From Zygnema cylindricum (Eukaryota > Streptophyta > Zygnematophyceae > Zygnematales > Zygnemataceae), in contig JBBHKE010000370.1 of the NCBI GenBank assembly GCA_037447655.1, forward strand, positions 213,587 through 268,346: DNA of 54,760 nucleotides, read 5' to 3'. A program made the translations under genes and the position numbers. The stretch's first letter is position 1, and each line of letters begins with the position of its first letter. The notes below the pieces were generated by a model that searched no databases, had not been told where the DNA came from, and saw only the letters and a program-made list of their open reading frames with translations. Below are positions 19,591 through 29,307 of this stretch, one piece after another.

Positions 19591-20492
19591 TGTTGTTCTA
19601 CAACCACTGGGGTAGGTGGAGCATCAGCACTAGTAGTGGAAGTAGACATAATCTCACTCACAGAAGTTTATCAAGAATCCTATTAGAAAACTGTTTAATA
19701 TAGCTCACCAAATCTGATATAATACACCAAACTGCTTCAACCTATACCACAAAATAGAATATCATGAAGATTGAAAACTCCCAAAGTTTCAGCTCAATTG
19801 ATCCAACATACACTAAGATAAGCAACTCAGAAGTTTCCCAAAAACAATCTGCAGATTACACAGTCTGGAAGTCTAGATACATAAAATGTTCTATGTCCAA
19901 GGTAACTCTTCACTCAGTTGTCCTACTACATAGTGTTGTACCGCCGATACAAGTGTTCCAAAAAGATACATCCAAAAGAACTAAACTGCCACTAAGGTCT
20001 AAGTGCTCCTACTTACGCAAAAAACTAATCTATCACTGTACACTCGATATGACTGAGAATCCTATACACGTGATTTGATCAAATACTTGTCGCCTGGCTA
20101 AGTGAATCTCGTCTGTTGACTTGATTTAGATCAACCGTAGTAGCGCAGTCCAATTCCTAATTATATTCAAATATCCGCAGCTTCGTAGCCGCTGCGTTAT
20201 CACATACAAAAGTTAGACGCAGCTGCGTTTGTTTTGTTGCGTAGCAACAGCGTTGTCATGTACCAAAATATCCGCAGTTGCGTTTGACCCGTTGCGTCGC
20301 AGGCTGCGTTTGTCCGTACATACCATATCAAAAATAACTGCAGCTGCGCTTCTTCAATCTGCGTCGCAGCTGCGTTGTCGGTATCATTCAAAAACCTGCA
20401 CTGTGATTCAAGTGAGGACGCGTGTCCATATAGATCTATTTTTCCGCCGTCCTATAAATTTGCTGAGACTTAAAAGTTTTCCAAAAACAACA
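19591..20492 (-). repeat. I 3' LTR
   Basis: 902 bp, TGTTGTTCTACAACC to CCAAAAACAACA. It carries multiple GCAGCTGCG-like motifs at 20180-20385. The LTR-internal gag start reads open here: minus-strand MSTSTTSADAPP then VVVEQQ up to the LTR edge, with CAA where the 5' LTR has TAA. Confidence 0.9.
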
Positions 20493-20655
20493 CTCCCCTA
20501 AAGCTTTTAGACTCAGTATGTCAGCGCAGCTGCGATGTCGAACTAGCGCAGCATCGCAGCACAGCAACGTAGCAATTTTAGCAAGTCATGTAGTCCCAAT
20601 ATATCCCCGTTATTCGACTAGAGCAGCATAGCAGTATAGCAGTGCAGCAACTCAG
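20493..20655 (-). other. I: 3' untranslated segment rich in GCAGC
   Basis: Between the end of RNase H and the polypurine tract. It has many GCAGC/GCAGCTGCG words (20525-20650), like the LTR. The polypurine tract is the complement of CTCCCCTAAAGCTTTT at 20493-20508. Confidence 0.6.
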
Positions 20656-21260
20656 CTATTCACTTAATCCCACTGCGTCCCTACAATACTTTAGTTTAGG
20701 AGCCGGCAGAGCTTTAGTGAGCATATCAGCAACCGTTTTTGCATCTGGCAAATAGCATAATTTAATCACTCTACAGAACACTTTTTCTCTTACAAAGTGT
20801 AATCTTACATCTATGTGCTTGCTTTTGAAATGGTGACTTGGGTTAGAGGCAATGGTAATGGCAGCCTGGTTATCACACCAAATCACCTATGGACCAACCT
20901 GCATGTATCCCAATTCTTGCAACATGGATTTCACCCATAAGAGTTCTTTGAGGGCCGAGCTTGCTGCCATATATTCCGACTCCATCGTCGATTGTGCTGT
21001 GACCTTTTGAAGTTTTCTGCTCCAACAGCAAGTTTCCGTTCCCAATTTGTAGAACGAATCCCGTGGTGGATTTTCGACTCGGCATATCGCCATAGCTTGC
21101 ATCACTCCATGTTTGCAGCTTCACTTCTCCTCCGCCTAGTGTGAGTTTGAGGTCTTTGGTTCCTGCCAAGTATCTTAAAACTCTTCTTGCTGCATCAAGG
21201 TCAGATTTCCTCGGATTCTTTTGACTTCTGCTCTTGCTGCAGCAATTTCCGGACGTGTAC
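20656..21260 (-). pseudogene. I: RNase H domain
   Basis: Minus strand. WSDASYGDMPSRKSTTGFVL (about 21110-21050) gives the first catalytic Asp region. Then SRKLQKVTAQSTMESEYMAA appears in the +1 frame (about 21020-20965, catalytic Glu). WCDNQAAITIASNPSHHFKSKHIDVRLHFVREKV (20880-20780) and MLTKALPAPKLKYCRDAVGL end the domain at stop 20656. A frameshift of about one base at about 21035 splits it. This is the standard copia RNase H that removes the RNA template. Confidence 0.85.
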
Positions 21261-22209
21261 AGTTCATGAAATAAATTAAACTTCCCACTATCTGTATGTA
21301 AGGTATCAGTGTCATAGGATCATCCTCCCCTGACTAAAAAGTTTCACTGACAATAACACCCGGTTCTATTTCTTCTCCCTCTAACTTATGCCGAAACTCC
21401 ATTGGTGTTACACATCCTTTTGCCCCCCGCATTCCATATTCATCTAACATGTTTCCAATAGCCTCTTTTTGAGTCAATTTTATTAATCTGTTTTTCCTGT
21501 CCCTTTCTACTTGAATACCCAAAATATATTTTGCCTCACCGAGGTCTTTCATCTCGAACCGTGATTTCAAAGCAACTTTAATTTTGTTAACTTCAGCCAT
21601 TGATTTGCTAACTAATAGTAGATCATCTACGTATACCGCTATATATACTATTCCATCTTTACCCTGTAAAACATAGACAGAGTGATCAGAGCTTATCCTT
21701 TTAAAGCCTAGACCAGTTAAGAATTCATCAAGTTTTAGATTCCATTGCCTCAGGGCATGTTTTTGGCCGTACAATGATTTTAGCAGTTTACATACTAAGT
21801 GCTCTTTTCCTGGTTCTCATTTCAGGCTGGTGTATGTAAATGGTCTCTTCTAGTTCTCTATGCAAAAAGGCCGTCTTTACATCCATTTGATGTATTTCCA
21901 TATCTTCTATAGCAGCTAGAGATAGCAAAATCCTAACTGTTGGAAATCTTACAACAGGAGAAAAGGTTTCTTCAAAGTCAATTCCTTCCTTTTGATTATA
22001 ACCCTTTGCCACAAGTTTAGCCTTGTATCGTTCAATGGTATTATCTAGATTTAACTTCACTTTGAATACCCATTTGCTGCCGATCGCTTTTCGATCCGGA
22101 GGAAGGTCCACAAGCTCCAATGTCTGAGCCTCCATGATCGATTTCATTTCATCGTTTGCCGCCTCGATCCATTGATTCCGCTCCGGTGATAAGAAGGCTT
22201 CCCGGATGG
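21261..22209 (-). pseudogene. I: reverse transcriptase
   Basis: Minus strand. It starts as TIREAFLSPERNQWIEAAND (about 22215-22155) and continues DRKAIGSKWVFKVKLNLDNT, YKAKLVAKGYNQKEGIDFEE and MDVKTAFLHRELEETIYI. A frameshift at about 21785 follows, then YGQKHALRQWNLKLDEFLTG and the catalytic YVDDLLLVSK (about 21635-21605), then YILGIQVERD. Domain order and motifs are those of copia RT. Lesions are frameshifts at about 22205 and about 21785 and a stop near 21334. The YVDD box is intact. Confidence 0.88.
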
Positions 22210-23910
22210 TCAGAGGCTCCCCTGAGGCTGCCGAGTAGGCAAAGTGAGAACTTGCTTGCAGGCGGCTACTGGATCTTCTTCCCTCGGATATTCTGAGGCT
22301 GAAATTGTCGGATCCCGTGCGTTGCGCTTGTTGCGCTGGTTGCGATCCGTAGGCACTGACTGCTGTTGTTGCGCTTCGAAACGAACTTGTTGCGCAACCC
22401 GATTTTGTTCCGACTCCGGTGGTACCACTGGTGAATTTTGCATATGTGGGACAACATTATGGATGCTATCTAAAATGACATATTCTTGTATTTTTTGCTG
22501 CTTCTGCTGCTCTGTCATTTTAAATAAGTTTATCGAGTCTAGTTCATCTTTCACAACGACATTCCTTGCTACAATGATTTTCCGTCTCTCAAAAACAAAC
22601 ACTCTATAACCTTTAGAGTGATCTTCCTTTCCCAACAAAATGCCCGGCAATCCCTTAGGTTCCATTTTCCATCTATCATTAGACGTATCCAAAATAAAGC
22701 ATTTACTTCCAAAGACTTTGAAGTGACTAACATCCGATTTTCTACCCGTCCAGATCTCATAAGGACTTGTTTCTACCGATCTTGAACCTATCCTATTTTT
22801 GATATACACTGCACAATTTAACGCTTCAGTCCAAAATTTCGGATCTACGTCCTTATCCGTAAGCATGGACCTAGAGCTCTCTGTGATAGTTCTATTTAGT
22901 CTTTCTGAGACCCCATTCTGTTCCGAAGAGTATGGGACAGTCAATTTATGACTTAAACCTTCCTTGAGTAAGAAGTTTTCAAACTCTTTTGACGTATATT
23001 CCCCGCCATTGTCCGATCTAAGCTCCAAAATTGGTAGACCGTGTAGTTTCTCCGCCCACGCTTTGTAGTGTTGAAAATGAGTGAAGACTTCACTCTTTTC
23101 TTTCATGAAGTAGGCCTTAGTAAACCTCAAAAAATCATCTGTAAACTTAACCATATATTTCATCCCCCCGGCAGATGGTACCTTTGCAGGACCGAAAACA
23201 TCAGAATGAATGAGTTGCAAAAGTTTAGTAGACCTATGTTCAGATTCTTGAGGAAACAGTAATCTGCGCATTTTTCCTAGTGCACATCCATCACACGTTT
23301 TAGGTGGCTGTTTTGACACAGTGACACCTTCTATTTTACCAGCATTTACCATGTTTTTCATACTATCATAATTCACATGGCCTAACTTTTTATGCCACAG
23401 CTCATCTGAGGATAATGCACCAGAATACAAAAAATCATTTTCTTTATTATCCGGCATATCTATTCGATACATTTTGTTGGCATCTCTAGTTCCCGTAACT
23501 GCAATTTTTCCATTTTTGCTAACAACCTGCCTGCCGTGTTTCAAATTGACCTCAAACCCTTTACTTTCTACCAAAGAAGTTGAGAACATATTTTTCTTAA
23601 AATCTGGGACATAAAGAACATTATGAAGAGTTCTCTTAACAACCTTACCCTCTACATCACCTAGCAAGAAGACATCACCAACAGCCCGCGTTTGCACACT
23701 CATTCCACATGCATAGTAGATATTTTTCTCTGGTGTTGATTTCAGATTTTTGAAAACGGCCTTGTTCCAGCACATGTGGGCCGATGCTCCCTTGTCCATT
23801 ATCCATCCATTGTCTTTAGCGCCCTCCATTGCTGCCCCCATTGCAAATAGATCATCATCCTCTTCGTTAGAGAGTGAGAGAGACTTGTCATGATGAGATG
23901 AAGACGCCAA
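22210..23910 (-). pseudogene. I: protease, GAG-pre-integrase and integrase
   Basis: 566 codons open on the minus strand. Order: protease site GWIMDKGASAHMC (about residue 35-50), where copia normally has DSGAS/DTGAS, so the Ser/Thr of the catalytic triplet is Lys. Then GAG-pre-integrase LWHKKLGHVNYDSM with the CDGCALGK HHCC zinc finger. Integrase core follows, with Asp in IHSDVFGP, Asp in LRSDNGGEYTS and Glu in SSEQNGVSERLNRT. Then the C-terminal SHFKVFGSKCF/YRVFVFERRKI region and a Gln-rich linker. The DDE residues are present. The only obvious defects are DKG and the missing connection to RT. Confidence 0.9.
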
Positions 23911-24812
23911 GTATAGTGCATTTCCTCGTTGTGACGATCCTGTGAAGCCATGATGAAACTGGCTCTACTGCCAACCAGGCCTATATAGACCTGTTTCATT
24001 AGCTTTTTTAAGCTTAGGACAAAATTTGTATCCATGACCTTTTTCATTACAATAAAAACAAGCATTGAAAGATTATCTATTTCCTCTTGGATTAAACTGT
24101 CTAAACTGATTCTGATTCAGATTAAACTGATTCTCTGCTGATTCAAATGACATTTTTTGTCAAAATCTGTGTTAAATGCCTCTACTTGTTTTTCACCATT
24201 AAGAATTTTAGAATCTGCCTCCTCTTCTAATATCAAATTAATAGCTAATTGTAGTGTCCAGCTAGCTTTATCTTTTTGTTTCAGCCTATCAGACGCTGCT
24301 CTCATAGTATTAAGAAGACCCCTCATTGGCAAAGCAGCTTGCTGAAACTGAGGAAAAGATCTGCCTGCACAAGCATGAGAATCTATTAGTATTCGAAATT
24401 TGTTACAATAATCAGTCATTGTGCCACTTGTGTATTTGTAGTCCCAAATTCGTCCAGCCAAAAATAGCTCTTCCTGTACATTAGCCTTTTCAAAATCATC
24501 CTTGAGAGATTTTCAGATATCGATCGCCTTTTTCATTTTTATCTGTGACATAGCTAATTCTTCTAAAATACAAAACTTCAAAATTGACCGAGCTTCCAAA
24601 TTTTTCTTTGACCATGATGGATCTGATTCCTCCAGTGAACCATCCAAAATATCCAAAAGATTAACATTTTCGAAGTGTGTTTCCACCATATCCGCCCAAT
24701 ACGCGTATTTTTCTCCCGAGAAAATAGGAATTCTTGATGACAGGCCTATAACTTGTTATTCTACAACCAAAGAAGCAGGTGGAGCATCAGCAGTAGTAGT
24801 GGAAGTAGACAT
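23911..24812 (-). pseudogene. I: gag, start codon inside the 5' LTR
   Basis: Minus-strand frame from ATG 24812-24810, which lies within the 5' LTR. It reads MSTSTTTADAPPASLVVE, a TAA at the LTR edge (24758-24756), then in the same frame PIFSGEKYAYWADMVETHFE and continuing copia gag, one TGA at about 24518, and MAGRIWDYKYTSGTMTDYCN (from 24461). The CCHC knuckle CFYCNEKGHGYKFC lies near 24060-24015. In the 3' LTR the stop codon is CAA. Only two stops interrupt about 230 codons, which supports this start. A frameshift at about 24120 precedes the knuckle. Confidence 0.75.
24742..24753 (-). promoter_or_regulatory. I primer-binding site (degenerate half-tRNA-Met type)
   Basis: Minus strand AAGTTATAGGCC directly follows the 5' LTR end. 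It matches GTTATGGGCC of the initiator tRNA-Met anticodon-arm complement with one change, and diverges further in. It is read through by the gag frame. Confidence 0.55.
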
Positions 24813-25659
24813 AATCTCACTCACAGAAGCTTATCAAGAATTGTATTAGACAGTTGTTTAATATAGCTCACCAAATCTGATATAATGAACCAAACTGCTT
24901 TAAACTATACCATAGTATAGAATATTATGAAGACTGAAAACTCCCAAAGTTTCAGCTCAATTGATCTAACATACACCAAGATATGCAACTCATAAGTTTC
25001 CCAAAAACAGTTTGCAGATTACACAGTCTGGAAGTCTGGATACATAAAATGTTCTATGTCCTAAGTCTTATACTCTTCACTCAGTTGTCCAACTACATAG
25101 TGCTGTACCGCCGATATAAGTGTTCCAAAACGATACATCCAAAAGAACTAAACTCCCACTAAGGTCTAAGTGCTCCTACTTACGCTAAGAACTAATCTAT
25201 CACTGTACACTAAATATGACTGAGAATCCTATACAGGTGATTTGATCAAATACTTGTCGCCTGGCTAAGTGAATCTTGTCTGTTGACTTGATTTAGATCA
25301 ACCGCAGTAGCGCAGTCCAATTCCTGATTATATTCAAATATCCGCAGCTTCGTAGCAGCTGCGTTATCACATACAAAAGTTAGCCGCTGCTGCGTTTGTT
25401 TTGTTGCGTAGCAACTGCGTTGTCATGTACCAAAATATCCGCAGTTGCGTTTGACCCGTTGCGTCGCAGGCTGCGTTTGTCCGTACAGACCATATCAAAA
25501 ATAACCGCAGCTGCGCTTGTTCAATCTGCGTCGCAGCTGCGTTGTCGGTATCATTCAAAAATTTGCACTGTGATTCAAGTGACGATGCGTGTCCATATAG
25601 ATCTATTTTTCCGCCGTCCTATAAATTTGCTGAGACTTAAAAGTTTTCCAAAAACAACA
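24754..25659 (-). repeat. I 5' LTR
   Basis: 906 bp, TGTTATTCTACAACC to CCAAAAACAACA. It contains the GCAGCTGCG motif series (25340-25545) and the gag ATG. Flanked on the right by the TCTCC target duplication. Confidence 0.9.
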
Positions 25660-25664
25660 TCTCC

Positions 25665-26330
25665 GTCAGTTCGATTGGTATTGACCACAGTCTCATCATT
25701 ATCATCGGTTTCCTCTAGGTCATACTTGGATAGAACCAATGAAGACTATTGAAAGGAAATATTTTCCTATCCTCTCATATTTCAATTTCCGGTTAATCCA
25801 AATTTGGAACCACCAGCGCATTCTTCCTTTGACGACATGGCTTCCTCTTCAGAGGGAGGCATGGGGATGCAAGTTTGTTTTTCACGAATGAAAGACACCA
25901 TGTCTCTTTCCCATTTTCGTATGCTTTATGATATAAGAATGCGTGACTTGGCATTTCGTTATCAACACCGCTTTGACCTTAGGGTCGCTTTCTCTCTCCT
26001 CGGCCAATTCGTTCGGGGTTCGTCTCTCACTTTATACACATGGAAGTATAAGAGTATCAGTTAAATGATAGAGCACTCTCCACCTTTTGCAGGACTTCCA
26101 GCCGTTTCCGGCCAGGTAGAAATTCCTTACCAGGCAGCAGTTCCAGCAGTATAGGACTTTAATGGAGATGAGCTATATCCAGCCATTTCCGAGATTCCTC
26201 AACAGTATATTGTGGCTGCCCGAGCGGCAGTTCCAGCTAGACCGGGAGGATTAATTCTTTTACATGACCCGCTTTCGGTCACGTTCGATCTTCTCTAGGA
26301 AGAATATCGGATAGAAAATCCAGATTGAGT
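25665..26330 (+). pseudogene. G2: gag N-terminal part after nested element I
   Basis: Homologous to G1 11570-12204. Blocks are SSVSSRSYLDRTNEDY (25690-25750), FDDMASSSEGGMGMQVCFSR (25830-25890), KDTMSLSHFRMLYD and GQVEIPYQA (26115). The region is split over three frames, with stops at 26062 and 26153. It reads without any insertion at the site where H sits in G1 (LLHDPLSVTFDLL, about 26262-26298), which shows the H empty site. Confidence 0.75.
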
Positions 26331-26337
26331 TAAGGAG

Positions 26338-26925
26338 TTGATGAACTTCAAACGTAGGCCGGGTGAGACTGCCCCTGCTTTACGAACTCGAATGGAAACC
26401 CTTCAAGAAGCCTTACCGGACCTTATGTCTGATGCAAAGGCAGTCCAAAAATTCGTGGGACAGTTTCCACCTCAATCAAAAATATTCATTCAGACTCATC
26501 TTAGTCAAACCTTTAAGCAAGCGACTGAATATGCGGTTAGGTATAAGATGCGATCGTCGTGGTGGGATGCTGATGACAATCCCGAATCTCAAGGAAACCA
26601 TTTTGACCAATCCCCACCACCTCCAAGGAACCAGTGGCCTTCTAATAGGCCTCCAAAGACGCCGGCCATGCGAAACCCGCCATTTAATTTCGGAGACCGA
26701 TTGTTTTTCCGATGTGGAAACACGGGGCATGATGCCCGCATGTGCCTAGATAAGTCGGCCACATGCACCCATTGCCAGCAGAAGGGACATTACGTCCACC
26801 GCTGCCATGTTAAGGACCCTAATTTTTCGTATCACAAATCAGATTCAGAACGGTGGAATTCTTACTCGTTCTGCCAAGCTGGTCACTCCTTCTACGGAGC
26901 CCGAGAAAGAGGCGACTACGCCTAA
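26338..26925 (+). pseudogene. G2: gag capsid and zinc knuckles
   Basis: 195-codon ORF: RRPGETAPALRTRMETLQEA, a capsid-like helical segment to EYAVRYKMRSSWWDADD, a Pro-rich linker (PPPPRNQWPSNRPPK), then two knuckle-like motifs. The first reads FFRCGNTGHDARMC, with Phe where the first Cys is expected (G1 also lacks it, so this may be a family trait). The second, CTHCQQKGHYVHRC (26764-26805), is a complete CX2CX4HX4C. The frame then shifts to the 26807 frame. Role: capsid and nucleocapsid of the element. Confidence 0.85.
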
Positions 26926-27810
26926 GATCTCTCGACAAGAGAGGGAAAAGGCCGAGTTACAAGTCATGATGGCCGCCATGATGAAAGAGCAATTTGTTGC
27001 CTTCGTGGCGGAAATGAAACCCCAATTCACGGGGATGGCGAGGACAGTCGTCCACATGTCGTCGTTGGCCGGCCGAATCCTCCGGGATTCTACTCTCCAA
27101 CAACGGGTAGCTACTTTTGATAAGGGCTCGCTTGATCACAATCGGGACGGTAAATTCGCGAATTCCCGTCTTCCACTTTCTTTCGAGAAAGAATCTCTCT
27201 CACCTCTACCAGACACGGCTTCCTCCATTGTGGCTGAAGCTCTCACCATTCTGGATAGTACCATACATGATGCACATCGAGTCAAGGAACGGCTAAGCAT
27301 CCTTTCTACCATGATTGATGAAGCCCCCAGGGCCTCTCCCTTTTCTAATGAGGTTCCCAAAGCCTCTTCCGTTGTTGATGAGTTCATTCCAACTGCCGCT
27401 TTGAGGGCGTTGCAACTGAACCGTGGTCTTTTAGTTATTCAACGAGTTACCGCGGATGAGCGCCGTGACCTTGATCCTCACATCAGTTTCTTAGACAATG
27501 CTCGAAAGTCCTTCTCCGTTAATGGTGTTTCTCCTTCTCTACCTCTCATGGACACCGGAGCCAAACCCGTGATCCTCGGATCCGGATTTGCGCTCAAGCT
27601 TGGTCTGACCGCAAACAAGCTCCAAGCCACGTCTACGTGGCTTCTCACTTCAGCCGGTACCACGGAGGCGGTGCTTGGAATTACCAAGGACCCGCTTCTC
27701 TTTCAGTTTTACAACGGAATCTAAAGTGAGTCTGTGGAGGTTACTGTCCGAGCATTGGTCACTAAATACAACGACTACGAATGCTTAGTGGGATAGGATG
27801 TTATCTTACG
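26807..27810 (+). pseudogene. G2: retropepsin-like aspartic protease
   Basis: 305-codon frame. It opens with the gag tail (ISRQEREKAELQVMMAAMMK), passes through a long low-conservation spacer, then MDTGAKPVILGSGFALKLGL with D-T-G-A at 27551-27562 and SAGTTEAVLGITKDPLLFQF. After a TAA at 27722 the frame continues VTVRALVTKYNDYECLVG and DVILRIGGGVDIHDQTF, the typical second half of a retropepsin fold (…LLGxD-hydrophobic-GG…). Length and motifs fit a protease placed after gag. No RT follows. Confidence 0.8.
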
Positions 27811-28320
27811 AATCGGTGGGGGAGTAGATATCCATGATCAGACCTTCTCCTACCGCCCCTCCAATTTTGCGGGACGCAAAATCTGCCTCCCTCGTGTCTC
27901 GGCTCGCAAACCGTTGCCCACCATGGCACATTTGGCTTTTGCTCTCCCTGCATTTTCCAGTATCGACCTTAGGGAAGACAATTGCGACTCTCTTGTCTCA
28001 AAAAGGATCCTTCCAGCCACCCCACCTTTGTGAGATAGTTTCAGTGAGCCGCGGTCTCTCATCGACTCGCGTCATCTCTTGGATACCATCCACACCAAGG
28101 TCGCTTCACACATTCTCCATGTGGTGGACAGCGATACTAACGGGATGTTGAGTTTGTACAGAGTGTATACATGTACAAGTGGTGATCAAGGGTTTTACAT
28201 GGAGTGCCTCTCTTCTCCGTTATCTTTCAACCCGGCTGACCATATCTACCTTTATATCTTTTCCGAGCCCTCAGTTGTGTTGACCAGCTCCTCTACAGGC
28301 TAAGGAGCTGGGGGGGGGAA
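27811..28320 (+). pseudogene. G2: post-protease tail without recognisable RT or integrase
   Basis: Continuation of the protease frame (SYRPSNFAGRKICLPRVSAR) to KPLPTMAHLAFALPAF, equivalent to G1 17483. After a stop near 28030, RDSFSEPRSLIDSRHLLDTI matches G1 LRELFVGPDFVIDSHTLHNI. A further 74-codon frame ends at 28303 and is followed by CTGGGGGGGGGAA (28309-28321), a possible polypurine tract. I see no RT, RNase H, integrase or methyltransferase motif, so G2 may have a shortened 3' part or belong to a non-autonomous gag-protease family. Confidence 0.55.
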
Positions 28321-28550
28321 TTATTGGGTCCACTCATTGTAGGAGAGTATTCTTCCCCTTCTCTCTTTCCACTTCACTCTAGGGGAGTATTCTTCCCCTT
28401 CTCTCTTTGGGTCATTTTCACCTTTATTCATTCTCATGGTGTATATATTTTGTCACTTTTCATATTTAAGTTTGTTGGTATATATGTTTGTGAGCATGAC
28501 TTTGTAGGTTATGATGCATCTTCGCTTGCTTCTCGCTCATGCACAACAGA
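28321..28550 (+). repeat. Possible start of a G2 3' LTR, with 40-bp tandem repeat
   Basis: After the G-run, AGGAGAGTATTCTTCCCC (28341) is repeated at 28381 with period 40 (28 bp matched, one mismatch). Copia J begins at about 28551. An LTR boundary cannot be confirmed because no second copy of this stretch is in the window. Confidence 0.35.
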
Positions 28551-29298
28551 AGTGAGGGGAGTGAGGAAGGAGTCATAGTCTTAGATGAGGAATTAAGTCC
28601 TGAAGAACAGAAGTTCATGCAGACTATTCCTTACAGGCAAGTAGTGGGAAGCCTAATATATTTTATGAATTGTACCCGGCCGAATTTTGCTGCAGCTGTA
28701 GGAGTGCTGAGTAGAATTCTAAATGCTCCCACTAAAAAGGATAAAGAGGCAGCTAAGAGAGTCATTATATATTTGATAGGTACTAAGGATCTATGGTTGC
28801 ATTTGGGTCGGGAGAATACTGACATCACTACTTCGAGTGATGCTAGTTATGGTGATGCTCCGATGAGGAGATATACTTCTAGATATGTATTATATGTGGG
28901 TGATGGGGTTTGCTGTTGGAGTAGCAAACAGCAAAAGGTTATTGCTCAGTCCACCATGGAGGCTGAGTATATGGCCTCTTGCTCTGCTGTAAAAGAATTG
29001 ATGTGGGTCAAGACTCTGCTTTGTGAGCTTAGTCACGTTAAAAGTGGTGTGTATAACTTTTTTTGTGATAATCAGGCAGCAATCGCTATTTCTGCCAATC
29101 CTAAACATCATTTCAAAGCTAAACACATGGACTTAACACTCAGCTTTGTAAGAGAGAAAGTAGAAAACAAAATAATCAGTTTAGAGTACTGACCAGATAG
29201 TGAGATAGTAGCAAATATGATGACCAAACCTGTGCCTTCCCCTAAACTAATTTTCAGCAAAGAGAAGTGTGGTTTGATATTAAAGATTGACTAGAAAA
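28551..29298 (+). pseudogene. J: copia RT end and RNase H fragment
   Basis: It begins abruptly in the region that B has at about 33490 (GVIVLDEELSPEEQKFMQTI). It continues SLIYFMNCTRP, RNase H SDASYGDAPMRRYTSRYVL, SSKQQKVIAQSTMEAEYMAS (catalytic Glu), FFCDNQAAIAISANPKHHFK and MMTKPVPSPKL. The main frame is open 28539-29192. A TGA at 29190 interrupts the last 35 codons, and TAG at about 29292 ends the domain. Polypurine tract AAATAAGGGGAG follows. It is a 5'-truncated copia whose 3' LTR is L1. Confidence 0.85.
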
Positions 29299-29307
29299 TA
29301 AGGGGAG

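Larger units (their letters stand above)
19591..25659 (-). mobile_element. I: complete Ty1/copia retrotransposon nested in G2
   Basis: 6069 bp with LTRs 19591-20492 and 24754-25659, and TCTCC on both sides (19586-19590, 25660-25664) as a 5-bp target-site duplication. Minus strand holds gag, protease, integrase, RT and RNase H in copia order. The 3' polypurine tract (TTTAGGGGAGTG on minus) abuts the left LTR. The PBS lies next to the right LTR. LTRs differ by a few percent. It carries a few stops and frameshifts and a DKG protease triplet, so it is a recent but dead copy. Confidence 0.92.

Noticed and set aside
28090-28303. Methyltransferase domain in G2 after the protease
   Set aside because: No DLFAGIG, PC or ENV-type motif could be found in any plus-strand frame there.
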